This document shows, piece after piece, positions 56,346 to 64,000 of a stretch of DNA of 64,000 bases. A model generated the notes under the pieces. It saw only the letters and a program-made list of their open reading frames with translations, was not told where the DNA came from and searched no databases. Source of the stretch: Andreprevotia sp. IGB-42 (GTDB lineage Bacteria; Pseudomonadota; Gammaproteobacteria; Burkholderiales; Chitinibacteraceae); NCBI RefSeq assembly GCF_009848685.1, contig NZ_WXTX01000004.1:62001-126000 (forward strand), written 5' to 3'. Every line of letters begins with the position of its first letter. The first letter of the stretch is position 1. The translations under genes were made by a program, and so were the position numbers.

Positions 56346-57947
56346 CTAATATGCGTTGCTTTCCGCAATCACCCGGTCGCGGCCCATCGCCTTGGCCCGG
56401 TAGAGCTGACGGTCTGCACGATCAAGCAGTTCGCACAACTGCGCATCACCGGCCAGGTCGGCAATGCCGATGCTGACGGTGATGGCGAGGTTGGCATGAA
56501 TGCGCGCCCACGACCACGCCCCCACCAGGTGGCGCAATCGCTCTGCCACCTCCAGTGCCCCCTCCCCGGCGCGGCCGGGCAGCATCACCAGGAATTCCTC
56601 GCCGCCGTAACGCGCCACTAGGTCGTCCTGCCGGCAGCCCGATTTGAGCAGCGCCGCTACCTGGCGCAATACCTTGTCGCCGATGCCGTGGCCGAAATGG
56701 TCGTTCACCCGCTTGAAGTGATCGATGTCGAGCATCAGCACGCCCAGTTGCAGCGTCTCGTCGCCAGCGCGGCGGAACAGCTGCTCGCCCTGCGTCTCGA
56801 TGCCGCGACGGTTGAGCACCCCGGTGAGCGCATCCTGACTGGCGAGTTTCTCCGCGCGCTTCAATTCGCGGTGCTGCGTGGCGCGTTGCTGCTTGAGGCT
56901 GGCATTTTCCAGCCTCGCCTTCTCGACTTCCAGGCGCATTTCCATCACGTGCAGCTTGTGCGGCGATGATTGCTGCAGGATGGCGACATAACCGGCGTGA
57001 TAACGGCGATAACAGCTCAGTGCCGCAGCAGTGTTGTCCAGCGCTTCGAACACCAGACTCAGTTGCTCCTCGATCTGGTAAACCAGATGCGCCGCGCCGA
57101 TGGACGTCGACTCAGCCAGTGCCTGCTGCAACAGCGCCGCCGCCTGGACGGATTCACCGCGCGCCTGTGCAAGCTTGCCCAGCAACAGCAGATTGGCCGC
57201 CTCGCCCCATAGATGGCCGTGCTCGCGGTTGATGTCGAGCGCACGCAACAGGAATTGCTCGGCCTCGGCCAGCAGCCCCTGGCTGAGATAAACAGTACCG
57301 ATACCGCTATAGGTGTCGGCCTCGAACTCCCGATGCGTGCGTACCTGCACCAGCGCCTGCGCGCCGAAAAGCGCCTCCAGCGCTTCGTCGTAACGCCCCA
57401 GCCGGTGCAGGTCGACGCCGATATTGATCAGCACCGCTGCCTTCAGGCTATCGTCTGCAACGGACTCGAAGCCATCGCGCGCTTTCAGGTGGTGATCATA
57501 GGCGGCCTGGAAATCATCGTGCGCGTAGTAGATCTGGCCGATGCCCACCTGCGCCCGCACATAGGCCTCATGCGCATCGACATCCAGCGACACACTCAGG
57601 CAACTGGACCAATACTGCAGCGCAACGTCATATTCGGCCAGCACATAGTAGGCGCGGGCGATTTCCTGCAGGCAATCGACCACGTGCACCTTGTAGCCGT
57701 ATTCCTCGCCCAGGAACAGGCTATGGCGCATCAGCGCAATGGCTTCCTGGTAGCCGCCTTGCAGCAGCAGCGCGCGTGCGTGATTGAGCAACCCTTCCAC
57801 GTAACCGAAGTGATAGTCGATTTCCAGCGCGCGTCGGCAAGCCTGCTCTGCCAGCGCCCTCGCCTCATCGCATCGATCGCGATACATATCCCTGGCCTGC
57901 TGGTTAAGGCCATCGACGAGGGATTGGGTTACGGGCTCGGCATTCAT
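56346..57947 (-). CDS. TPR-domain diguanylate cyclase
   Basis: A 533-residue cytoplasmic protein. Residues 1 to about 335 are tetratricopeptide-like helical repeats (for example AYYVLAEYDVALQYW, YYAHDDFQAAYDHHLKARDGF, VYLSQGLLAEAEQFLLRAL). A charged coiled coil (MRLEVEKARLENASLKQQ, about 340-370) leads to a GGDEF domain with DALTGVLNRRGIE, MLDIDHFKRVNDHFGHGIGDKVL and the catalytic RYGGEEFLVMLPG near residue 447. It should make c-di-GMP in response to an intracellular signal sensed by the repeats. Two TPR-only relatives follow upstream on the same strand. GC-rich hairpins at 56285-56330 lie after its stop, without a T run. Confidence 0.92.
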   Translation of the reverse strand: MNAEPVTQSLVDGLNQQARDMYRDRCDEARALAEQACRRALEIDYHFGYVEGLLNHARALLLQGGYQEAIALMRHSLFLGEEYGYKVHVVDCLQEIARAYYVLAEYDVALQYWSSCLSVSLDVDAHEAYVRAQVGIGQIYYAHDDFQAAYDHHLKARDGFESVADDSLKAAVLINIGVDLHRLGRYDEALEALFGAQALVQVRTHREFEADTYSGIGTVYLSQGLLAEAEQFLLRALDINREHGHLWGEAANLLLLGKLAQARGESVQAAALLQQALAESTSIGAAHLVYQIEEQLSLVFEALDNTAAALSCYRRYHAGYVAILQQSSPHKLHVMEMRLEVEKARLENASLKQQRATQHRELKRAEKLASQDALTGVLNRRGIETQGEQLFRRAGDETLQLGVLMLDIDHFKRVNDHFGHGIGDKVLRQVAALLKSGCRQDDLVARYGGEEFLVMLPGRAGEGALEVAERLRHLVGAWSWARIHANLAITVSIGIADLAGDAQLCELLDRADRQLYRAKAMGRDRVIAESNAY

Positions 57948-58053
57948 TGCAGCTCAATAAGTAATCGCTGTTTAAACTAGAGCAGATGGACTGGCAAAAT
58001 CAAGCATGGTTGCAGGAAAAGCGCCGGGCGCAGCACTCGTCATGCATGAACGG

Positions 58054-59064
58054 TCAATCGTTCAGGCGCAATTCCATATTGGCAAAGCGGCTGGACGTCA
58101 CCGTTTCCTGCAGATTTCTCTGCAGATCCTGGTAGGCGGCGATGTGTTCAGTCGAACGTTCCGGCTCGTTGAGCGCCACATAAAGCGTGGAAAGCGCCAG
58201 GTGGATGCGGGCCACCAGGTTCTGCGTGCCCATGGCCTCGGCCAGTTGCATCGCCCGCAGCAGTTCATCGCGCGCGGCATCGAGCAGGCCATCGGTCATG
58301 CTGCAATGCCCCAGCCACAGCAGATCGTTGGCTTCGCCCCACAGGTGACTGTGCAGCCGGTTGATCTTGAGCGACACACGCAAGCTCATGCGCGCCTTGC
58401 CCACTTCGCCACGCGCAAACTGGATCTGGCCGATGATGCCGTAGATCTCCGCCTCGTATTCGTAGTGCTGCGCGGCACGCACCAGCGGCAGCGCCTGCTT
58501 GAGCACTTCCAGTGATTCGCCGAAGTGGCCCAGATATTGATGGTCGACCGCGATATTGATCAGGCTGCCGGCCATCAACTGCACATCATCGCAATTTTCC
58601 GACAACTCGGCAGCGCGGCGGTGGTGCGCCAGTGCCGTCTCGAACTGCTCGTTGGCAAACAGTACCTGCCCGAGGCCGATATGCGCACGCACCCGATCCA
58701 GCTGCGAGACCGACGAAGCGGGCAATTCCAGGCAAGCCAGCCAGCAATCGGCGGCGGCATCATAATCGGCTTGCGTGTAATGGCTGCGGGCAATCATCTG
58801 CAAAGCCAGGCCGTGCTCGGTACCGATATCGATTTGCGTGCCGATATCCATCACCGTCAGCAAGGTAGCCAGCGCATCGTTGTACTGACCGAACAACGCC
58901 AGCGCCAGCGCAGAAACGTTGAGTGCCTCGGCCTCGCCCAGCTTGTCCCCGTTTGCCAGCGCGAGGTCACGCGCCCTTTGGGCAAGCGACAGCGCATCGG
59001 CAGTCTGGGAGTTGACCAGCTTGCGTGCGCGCTCGAGCAGATCGACGTGTTCGGGTAGGGACAT
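58054..59064 (-). CDS. TPR-repeat protein, related to the sensor part of the TPR-GGDEF protein
   Basis: A 336-residue helical-repeat protein with no signal peptide: MSLPEHVDLLERARKLVNSQTADALSLAQRARDLAL opens a series of about eight TPR-like units, with HYTQADYDAAADCWLACLEL and LFANEQFETALAHHRRAAEL among the clearest. It ends ...SSRFANMELRLND, at the point where the neighbouring TPR-GGDEF protein reads ...HVMEMRLEVEKARLEN and continues into its coiled coil and cyclase. No remnant of a GGDEF domain lies in the 106 bases downstream. It may bind partners or modulate the cyclase; function unknown. Confidence 0.75.
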   Translation of the reverse strand: MSLPEHVDLLERARKLVNSQTADALSLAQRARDLALANGDKLGEAEALNVSALALALFGQYNDALATLLTVMDIGTQIDIGTEHGLALQMIARSHYTQADYDAAADCWLACLELPASSVSQLDRVRAHIGLGQVLFANEQFETALAHHRRAAELSENCDDVQLMAGSLINIAVDHQYLGHFGESLEVLKQALPLVRAAQHYEYEAEIYGIIGQIQFARGEVGKARMSLRVSLKINRLHSHLWGEANDLLWLGHCSMTDGLLDAARDELLRAMQLAEAMGTQNLVARIHLALSTLYVALNEPERSTEHIAAYQDLQRNLQETVTSSRFANMELRLND

Positions 59065-59167
59065 GGAAGTGAAGCGAGCCTGGACGTGCTTGCGGGCTAG
59101 AAGCTTAGCACTTTGCCGCCGCCGCCGCCTTTGGCGTGCGCCAAGCGTTGCGTCCTTGCTGCAACGC

Positions 59168-60328
59168 TCAAGCCGCGGCCGTGAGGATGCGCGCGCAATC
59201 GTCCGGGGTCAGCGTGCCGCCCTCGCCCAATTGCAGGCGCTGGTGGCGGATCAGTTGCTCGCGCACCGCGCTGGCCACTTCGTCCGCATCCAGCTTGTAT
59301 GCGGATAGCCGCGTAGGCACTTCCAGATGCTCGAAAAAAGCCGCGGTGGCATTGATGGCAGACATGGCCACTGCGCGATCACTGCCCGTCAGCGACCACA
59401 CACGCCGGCCGTACTGCGCCAGCTTGGCAGTCTTGTCGTCCAGACGGTGCCGCAACAAGCTGGGCAATACCAGCGCCAGCGTGCGGGCATGGTCGATACC
59501 GTACAACGCCGTCAGCTCATGACCGATGGCATGCGTGGCCCAGTCGGTTACCTGCCCGGCCCCCACCAGCCCGAACAACGCCTGGTTGGCCGACCACACC
59601 AGGTTGGCCCGTGCATCCGGGTTGGCCGGGTCGTTGAGGGTTTTCGGCCCGTTTTCGATCAGCGTGGCGAGAATGCCTTCGGCCAGCCGGTCCTGGATCG
59701 CCGCAGCATTGGGCACGGTCAGGTATTGCTCGGTGGTGTGCACGAACGCATCGACGATGCCATTGGCCACCTGCCGCTTGGGCAAGCTACGCGTGACTGC
59801 CGGGTCCAGCACCGCAAAGCATGGGAACACCAGCGCATTCTTGAACGAGAGCTTGTCCTGCGTGGCACGGCGTGTCACCACTGCAGCATTGTTGCTTTCC
59901 GACCCTGTCGCGGGCAGCGTCAGCACCACACCCAGCGGCAGCGCACGCTGCAACGGCGTACGGTTGCCGACGATCAGCCACGGATCGATGGCCGGATCGA
60001 GCGCGATGCCGGCAGCGATGAATTTGCTGCCGTCGATTACCGAGCCGCCGCCAGCTGCCAGCACCCAGTCCACCTGTTCCGCGCGGCCCAGCTCGACCGC
60101 GCGCAGCAATGTTTCGAACTCCGGATTGGATTCGATGCCGCCGAACTCGATCACCGTGCAATCGGCCAGCGCATCGCGGATCTGCTGATACACGCCGTTG
60201 GCATGAATACTGCCGCCACCAAAGGTCAGCAACACGCGGCTGCCCGCGGGGATTTCGCCACTGATACGGGCGATCTGGCCCTCACCGAAGTGGATGCGGG
60301 TGGGATTGTGGAACGTGAATGCTTGCAT
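59168..60328 (-). CDS. yqhD: Iron-containing alcohol dehydrogenase YqhD-like (NADPH aldehyde reductase)
   Basis: A 386-residue enzyme, one residue from the length of E. coli YqhD. The ATG at 60328 has GGAG five bases upstream; a longer frame exists but covers the adjacent TPR gene. MQAFTFHNPTRIHFGEGQI, LLTFGGGSIHANGVYQQI, VLAAGGGSVIDGSKFIAAG and LPATGSESNNAAVVT form the NADPH-binding half, and DAFVHTTEQYL, HAIGHELTALYGIDHA carry the metal ligands. It reduces short-chain and lipid-peroxidation aldehydes. It sits between two TPR-only genes; no yqhC-type regulator is in the window. Confidence 0.93.
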   Translation of the reverse strand: MQAFTFHNPTRIHFGEGQIARISGEIPAGSRVLLTFGGGSIHANGVYQQIRDALADCTVIEFGGIESNPEFETLLRAVELGRAEQVDWVLAAGGGSVIDGSKFIAAGIALDPAIDPWLIVGNRTPLQRALPLGVVLTLPATGSESNNAAVVTRRATQDKLSFKNALVFPCFAVLDPAVTRSLPKRQVANGIVDAFVHTTEQYLTVPNAAAIQDRLAEGILATLIENGPKTLNDPANPDARANLVWSANQALFGLVGAGQVTDWATHAIGHELTALYGIDHARTLALVLPSLLRHRLDDKTAKLAQYGRRVWSLTGSDRAVAMSAINATAAFFEHLEVPTRLSAYKLDADEVASAVREQLIRHQRLQLGEGGTLTPDDCARILTAAA

Positions 60329-60359
60329 GGGTGCTCCGCACGCGGGACGGCTGACAGGC

Positions 60360-61370
60360 TCAGTGCGACAGCCGCGCCTCCAGCGCGCGCAGCTGTGCAA
60401 AGGTGGCCGGCCGGACAATCCGGTTGAATACTTCCTGATAGCGACGATGATAACGCTCGGCGGCGGTAACGTCGCCACTGTGCTGGCTGACCTGCGCCAG
60501 CAGGTGGTTGGCCTGGTAGACCTCGTGGGCGGAGCCCATTTCCTCGGCGCGACCGAGTGCGGCAAGGAAACACTGCCGTGCCTCATCCAGATCGCCGTCG
60601 GCCATGGCGAGCCGACCACGGGTCATCTGCTGCGATACCTCTCCCCACACCCACACGCGCCGCAACGATTCGGCCTGCACCAGATAGCTGCGCGCAGTGG
60701 CGATATCGCCACGGTCCAGCGCGATATGGCACTGGTACACCAGTATTTCGCCCTGATATTCCTGATTGCCGGCCTCGTGCGACCACGGCGCAGCGAGGCG
60801 CAATGCCTGCAATGCATCGTCGTAGCGGTGCAGCTTGTAGTAATCGGCAGCGAGATTGATGCTGACCCGCGCATGCAGGTCGGCGCCCAGCGCGGGGATC
60901 AGCAGTTGCTGTGCGGTCAGGTGATGCGCCAGCGCCATCTGGAACGATTCATGGGCGAAATACACCTGCCCCAGCCCGATGTGCGCGTGGATCTGCGTGG
61001 AGCGCATGAAGCCGGCATTGTGCGATGCATCAAGGCAATCGCCCCAGTAGGCAATGGCTTCGCCGTATTCACCCACCGTGTAATAGATGCTGGCCAGTTC
61101 CTGGATGATTTCGCCGCGCTCGGCCTCGATATCTTCGGTTTCGGCAATCTTCAGCGCATTGAGCATCGCCTGCTGACCGTCGGGCACCCGACCGAACGCC
61201 AGCAGCAGCGAGCCATAACGACGCCAGACGCGGCAACGCAGTGTGGCATCGGGGCAATCGTCCGCATGATTGCGCGCCTCTTCCGCCAGTTGCATGGCCC
61301 GGTGCGGATCGATATAAGTCAGCCGCTCGCTTTCTTCCAGCAGGAGAGCAAGATCGGGAATGTCCGGCAT
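60360..61370 (-). CDS. Second TPR-repeat protein of the same family
   Basis: A 336-residue protein, exactly the length of the one at 58054-59064 and clearly of the same design: MPDIPDLALLLEESERLTYIDPHRAMQLAEEARNHA, then repeats such as YYTVGEYGEAIAYWGDCLDA and VYFAHESFQMALAHHLTAQQL, ending ...FAQLRALEARLSH at the same linker position. Sequence identity is moderate, so the duplication is old. It lies 31 bases before yqhD on the same strand, allowing co-transcription. No catalytic domain is present. Confidence 0.75.
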   Translation of the reverse strand: MPDIPDLALLLEESERLTYIDPHRAMQLAEEARNHADDCPDATLRCRVWRRYGSLLLAFGRVPDGQQAMLNALKIAETEDIEAERGEIIQELASIYYTVGEYGEAIAYWGDCLDASHNAGFMRSTQIHAHIGLGQVYFAHESFQMALAHHLTAQQLLIPALGADLHARVSINLAADYYKLHRYDDALQALRLAAPWSHEAGNQEYQGEILVYQCHIALDRGDIATARSYLVQAESLRRVWVWGEVSQQMTRGRLAMADGDLDEARQCFLAALGRAEEMGSAHEVYQANHLLAQVSQHSGDVTAAERYHRRYQEVFNRIVRPATFAQLRALEARLSH

Positions 61371-61514
61371 AAGGCGGCTGCGTCAGCGTTGTAAGGGAAT
61401 CTGCGCAGCCTAACGCTGCTTATCGGGGATTTCAAGCTGGCGGCGGTCCGGGTATGCCAAAACGTACACATCCGTCCGTATGCAGCTGCCACCGGATTGC
61501 CGCAATCGCGGCGT

Positions 61515-61790
61515 TCATGCTTCACATAGCGAGAGCAGATACGGCCATGGATAGATGCCCCGCTCATGGCCATCGCTGAAATGCAGCTGCACCGCATAGT
61601 TGCCTACCGGCGTGATGCCGGTGACCTGGACCCCTGCTGCAAGCGGGTGCGGCTTGCCCAGCAGTGATGCCGAGCGGCACTCGGTACAGCGGCATTGCTG
61701 GCGTAGCACCGCAAACGATATGGCACTGCGCTGGCCGGCAGACTCGATCACCAGCGCTTCGCCCGTCAGCACGAGCTGATCCGGAGTCAT
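61515..61790 (-). CDS. DUF971 family protein
   Basis: A 91-residue protein with the DUF971 pattern (the N-terminal domain of gamma-butyrobetaine hydroxylase-like proteins): LRQQCRCTECRSASL with three Cys, then VTGITPVGNYAVQLHFSDGHERGIYPWPYLLSL. The Cys and His residues may bind a metal. It starts in an ATGA overlap with the HEAT-repeat gene. In many bacteria stand-alone DUF971 proteins occur near iron-sulfur or ubiquinone genes; here the context is an ABC transporter. Function unknown. Confidence 0.85.
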   Translation of the reverse strand: MTPDQLVLTGEALVIESAGQRSAISFAVLRQQCRCTECRSASLLGKPHPLAAGVQVTGITPVGNYAVQLHFSDGHERGIYPWPYLLSLCEA

Positions 61791-62767
61791 TGTGGCTGCA
61801 CCGCAGCCAGCTTGCCCAGCGCCAGCATCGCCGCCTTGCGCACTTCCGGGTCCGGATCGGCGGCGGCCAGTTGCAGTACCGCCAATGCGGCAGGATCTGC
61901 GATCTCGCCCAGCGCAATGGCGGCTTCTTTGCGCAAGTTGCCCATTTCGTGCAACAAGGCCTCGCTCAGCACCGGCAACGCGCTGCGTGCGCCGATACGC
62001 CCCAATGATCGGGCCGCACGCAAGCGCACCTGCCAGTATTCATCGGCCATTGCAGCAATCAGCCCATCGGCAGCAGCGGCAAGGCGGAGTTTGCCCAGCG
62101 TGGCTGCCGCTTCTTCGCGCACCGGCCATGCGGCATCGGCCAGCGCGCCAAGCAGCGCATCCAGCACGCTGTCATCCGTTGCGAGGCCCAATGCACCAGT
62201 GGCAGCGCGGCGCACTTCGATATCCTCATCATGGCGTGCCAGCGTGCTCAGCGCTGGCAGTGCCGCACCATGCTTGAGCCAGCCCAGCACGCCGACCGCT
62301 TCGCGCCGCACCAACGCAGCCGGGTGATCCAGCGAGGCCTGTGCGGCCTGGGCAGCCTCGCCCAGACGCAGTTCGCGCAGTGCCCGTAACGCGGCAGCGC
62401 GGACAAATGCATCATCGTGTAGCGCCCACGGCAGCAAACGCAGCCCGGCAGCATGGGTTTTGAGTTCAGACAGGCTTTGCGCTGCAGCAGCACGCACCAC
62501 CTCGTCCGCATCGAGCAGGCAGGCTGCGAGGCCATCGACAGCATCCGGGTCTTCGTTGCCAGCCAGCAGGCGCGCGGCTTCGGCACGCACTTGGGCATCG
62601 CCATCGGCCAATGCCCGCAGAAAGGCTGGCAGGTACGCATCGTCTTCAAAATCGGCCAGCTCCATCAGCGCCACGCGGCGCGTGGCGGCATCCGCAGCGG
62701 CAAGGCGCGGGGCAATGGCGGCGAAATCGGCATCATCTTGCAGGTGTTCGAACAGGGTATCGGTCAT
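61787..62767 (-). CDS. HEAT-repeat protein
   Basis: A 326-residue protein starting at the ATG one base after the upstream ABC gene stop. About nine HEAT/PBS-lyase-type repeats run through it, each with a D-x-x-V-R-x-x-A-A core: DAQVRAEAARLLAG, DEVVRAAAAQSLSEL, DAFVRAAALRALREL, AALVRREAVGVLGWL, DIEVRRAATGALGL, AWPVREEAAATLGKL, YWQVRLRAARSLGRI, NLRKEAAIALGEI, DPEVRKAAMLALGKL. It is a protein-binding scaffold with no catalytic motif. Coupling to an ABC ATPase and to DUF971 suggests a shared pathway. Confidence 0.85.
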   Translation of the reverse strand: MTDTLFEHLQDDADFAAIAPRLAAADAATRRVALMELADFEDDAYLPAFLRALADGDAQVRAEAARLLAGNEDPDAVDGLAACLLDADEVVRAAAAQSLSELKTHAAGLRLLPWALHDDAFVRAAALRALRELRLGEAAQAAQASLDHPAALVRREAVGVLGWLKHGAALPALSTLARHDEDIEVRRAATGALGLATDDSVLDALLGALADAAWPVREEAAATLGKLRLAAAADGLIAAMADEYWQVRLRAARSLGRIGARSALPVLSEALLHEMGNLRKEAAIALGEIADPAALAVLQLAAADPDPEVRKAAMLALGKLAAVQPQ

Positions 62768-62768
62768 G

Positions 62769-63626
62769 TCAGATCGCAAACTGCAGGTCGCGCGCTTGCG
62801 GCGCGCCCAGCGGGGTGAGTCGGGGCAGCACGGGGGCCACGCCATCATGGTGCAACAAGGCGAGGCAATGGCGCTTGAGTTGGGCAAACTGCGCGGTCAT
62901 TGCCAGCTCCGCACTGCGCGGGCGCGCAAAACCGGCTTCCAGCGTTTCGATGATGCGACCCGGTCGCGGCCCCATGATCAGGATGCGGTCCGACAGGAAC
63001 AGCGCTTCGTCGATATCGTGGGTGATGAACAGCACCGTGGTGCCGAAACGGCCCCAGATATCGAGCAGCAGCTCCTGCATCTTCAAGCGGGTCAACGCAT
63101 CGAGCGCGCCGAACGGCTCATCCATCAGCAGCACGCGCGGGCGGTTGATCAGCACGCGGGCAATTTCCACCCGCTGCTGCATGCCGCCCGACAGTTGGCC
63201 CGGGTAATGGCGCTCGAAGCCGCCCAGCCCCACCAGTTCGATCAGCTCGCGCGCCTGCTTTTTGCGCTCAGCTGCAGCAACGCCACGCATCTTCAGGCCG
63301 AAGGCCACGTTATCGAGCACGGTTTTCCACGGAAACAGCGTGTGGTGCTGGAAGACCAGCCCGCGCTCCGGTGCCGGCCCACCGATTGCCACGCCGTCAA
63401 GCGCCAAGCTGCCCGCCACTGGCTTCAAATGGCCTGCCAGCGCCCCCAGCAAGGTGGATTTACCGCAGCCCGATGGCCCCAGCAGGCAGACGAACTCGCC
63501 CGGCGCCAGCCGGAAAGACACCTCATCCAGCGCCTGGAACGCGCCGGCACCGCTGCCCAGGCGGATCGATACCCGGTCGATCTCCACCCGGCCCGGAGCC
63601 TGTTGCCCTTGCGGTTGCACGTTCAT
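62769..63626 (-). CDS. ABC transporter ATP-binding protein (nitrate/sulfonate/taurine type)
   Basis: A 285-residue ATPase from the ATG at 63626, which overlaps the permease stop by four bases. Walker A GPSGCGKST, Q-loop LVFQHHTLFPWKTV, signature QLSGGMQQRVEIARVL, Walker B VLLMDEPFGALD and the switch His in ITHDIDEALFLSD are all present. The LFPWKTVLDNVAFGL segment is typical of SsuB/TauB/NrtC. About 30 extra C-terminal residues follow the domain. The substrate is probably a small anion, sulfonate, taurine or nitrate, or a pyrimidine precursor; the binding protein lies outside the window. Confidence 0.9.
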   Translation of the reverse strand: MNVQPQGQQAPGRVEIDRVSIRLGSGAGAFQALDEVSFRLAPGEFVCLLGPSGCGKSTLLGALAGHLKPVAGSLALDGVAIGGPAPERGLVFQHHTLFPWKTVLDNVAFGLKMRGVAAAERKKQARELIELVGLGGFERHYPGQLSGGMQQRVEIARVLINRPRVLLMDEPFGALDALTRLKMQELLLDIWGRFGTTVLFITHDIDEALFLSDRILIMGPRPGRIIETLEAGFARPRSAELAMTAQFAQLKRHCLALLHHDGVAPVLPRLTPLGAPQARDLQFAI

Positions 63627-64000
63627 TGCCCGCTCCCGCGCTGCCACGGCATCAGTGCACGACCAAGCTGGCGTAGCGCAATGCTGCTGCCCATGCCCAG
63701 CACGCCGATCAGCAGCATGCCCACGATGATGTCGGGGTAGTTCTGCAAGGTATACGACTCCCACGTGTAGTAACCGATGCCGAACTGGCCGGAAATCATT
63801 TCCGCAGTTACAAGGCAAAACCAGCAGGTGCCCATGCCGATGGACAGGCCGGTGACAATGGCCGGTGCCGCGGCAGGCAGGATGACCTCGGTAAATACGC
63901 GCAGCCGCCGTGTGCCGAGGCTGCGTGCGGAGGCGATCAGCCGGCTATCCACGCCTTCCACCCCGTGAATGGTATTGAGCAGGATGGGAAACACCGCCCC
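63623..64000 (-). CDS. ABC transporter permease (3' part, runs off the window)
   Basis: The last 125 or so residues of a BPD_transp_1 permease of the SsuC/TauC/NrtB group. The EAA loop that contacts the ATPase is visible: VDSRLIASARSLGTRRLRVFTEVILPAAAPAIVTGLSIGMGTCW. Membrane segments follow (YPDIIVGMLLIGVLGMGSSIALRQLG). The gene continues beyond 64000 and its start is not visible. Its stop overlaps the ATPase start (ATGA). Confidence 0.88.
   Translation of the reverse strand, partial: GAVFPILLNTIHGVEGVDSRLIASARSLGTRRLRVFTEVILPAAAPAIVTGLSIGMGTCWFCLVTAEMISGQFGIGYYTWESYTLQNYPDIIVGMLLIGVLGMGSSIALRQLGRALMPWQRGSGQ

Overview
The window is a gene-dense stretch (roughly 63% GC by eye) of a betaproteobacterial chromosome, most like Neisseriales and possibly Chitinibacteraceae. 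That placement is inferred from gene content and order: dusB-fis followed by purH/purD, gatCAB divergent from mreBCD-mrdA-rodA-rlpA, yqgE-ruvX-pyrB-pyrC', and a 1300-residue FAD/FeS oxidoreductase of a type common in betaproteobacteria. I see no rRNA, tRNA, insertion sequence, prophage or CRISPR array.

Layout. (1) 1-8.5 kb, plus strand: the distal half of an aryl polyene (xanthomonadin-type) pigment cluster: thioesterase, LolA-like carrier, MMPL exporter, flavin-dependent halogenase, DUF3261 lipoprotein, ketosynthase, dehydratase, ketoreductase, ketosynthase. (2) 9-17.3 kb, minus strand: a lipoprotein hydrolase, an orphan periplasmic binding protein, purD, pagP, purH, fis, dusB and a GST. (3) 17.4-18.9 kb, plus strand: nagA and a DUF1272 zinc-ribbon protein. 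(4) 19.1-23.8 kb, minus strand: gatC-gmhA-gatA-GNAT-gatB. (5) 23.9-33.7 kb, plus strand: the rod-shape genes mreBCD, mrdA, rodA and rlpA, then a GGDEF/EAL protein. (6) 33.7-34.1 kb: an unusual intergenic region with 18 perfect CCACG repeats and a cluster of operator-like sites. (7) 34.1-41.9 kb, plus strand: a sugar operon with an RbsBAC-type ABC transporter, one FGGY kinase, two PfkB kinases and a DeoR regulator. (8) 41.9-46.5 kb, minus strand: acyl-CoA-binding protein behind a PsrA-like operator, then pyrC', pyrB, an orphan binding protein, ruvX and yqgE. (9) 46.6-52.2 kb: photolyase (plus), then a membrane acetyltransferase-like protein, class II aldolase, an unknown protein with a PilZ-like motif, and a HIT protein (minus). 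(10) 52.3-61.4 kb, minus strand: the FAD/FeS oxidoreductase, a TPR-GGDEF protein, and two TPR-only relatives flanking yqhD. (11) 61.5-64 kb, minus strand: DUF971, HEAT-repeat protein, and the ATPase and permease of a SsuBC/TauBC-type transporter that runs off the window.

How the genes work together. The ape-type genes should build, halogenate and export an outer-membrane polyene pigment. The mre/mrd/rod/rlp block makes the elongation machinery for the rod-shaped wall. The sugar operon has three kinases but no isomerase or dehydrogenase, which suggests a keto-sugar that is phosphorylated directly. Several core operons carry inserted genes: pagP between purH and purD, gmhA and a GNAT within gatCAB, and a binding protein where pyrR is often found. 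The most unusual features are the (CCACG)18 tract beside the sugar-operon control region, the TPR family in which two members end just where the GGDEF-bearing relative continues, and the PsrA-like palindrome at the acyl-CoA-binding protein promoter.
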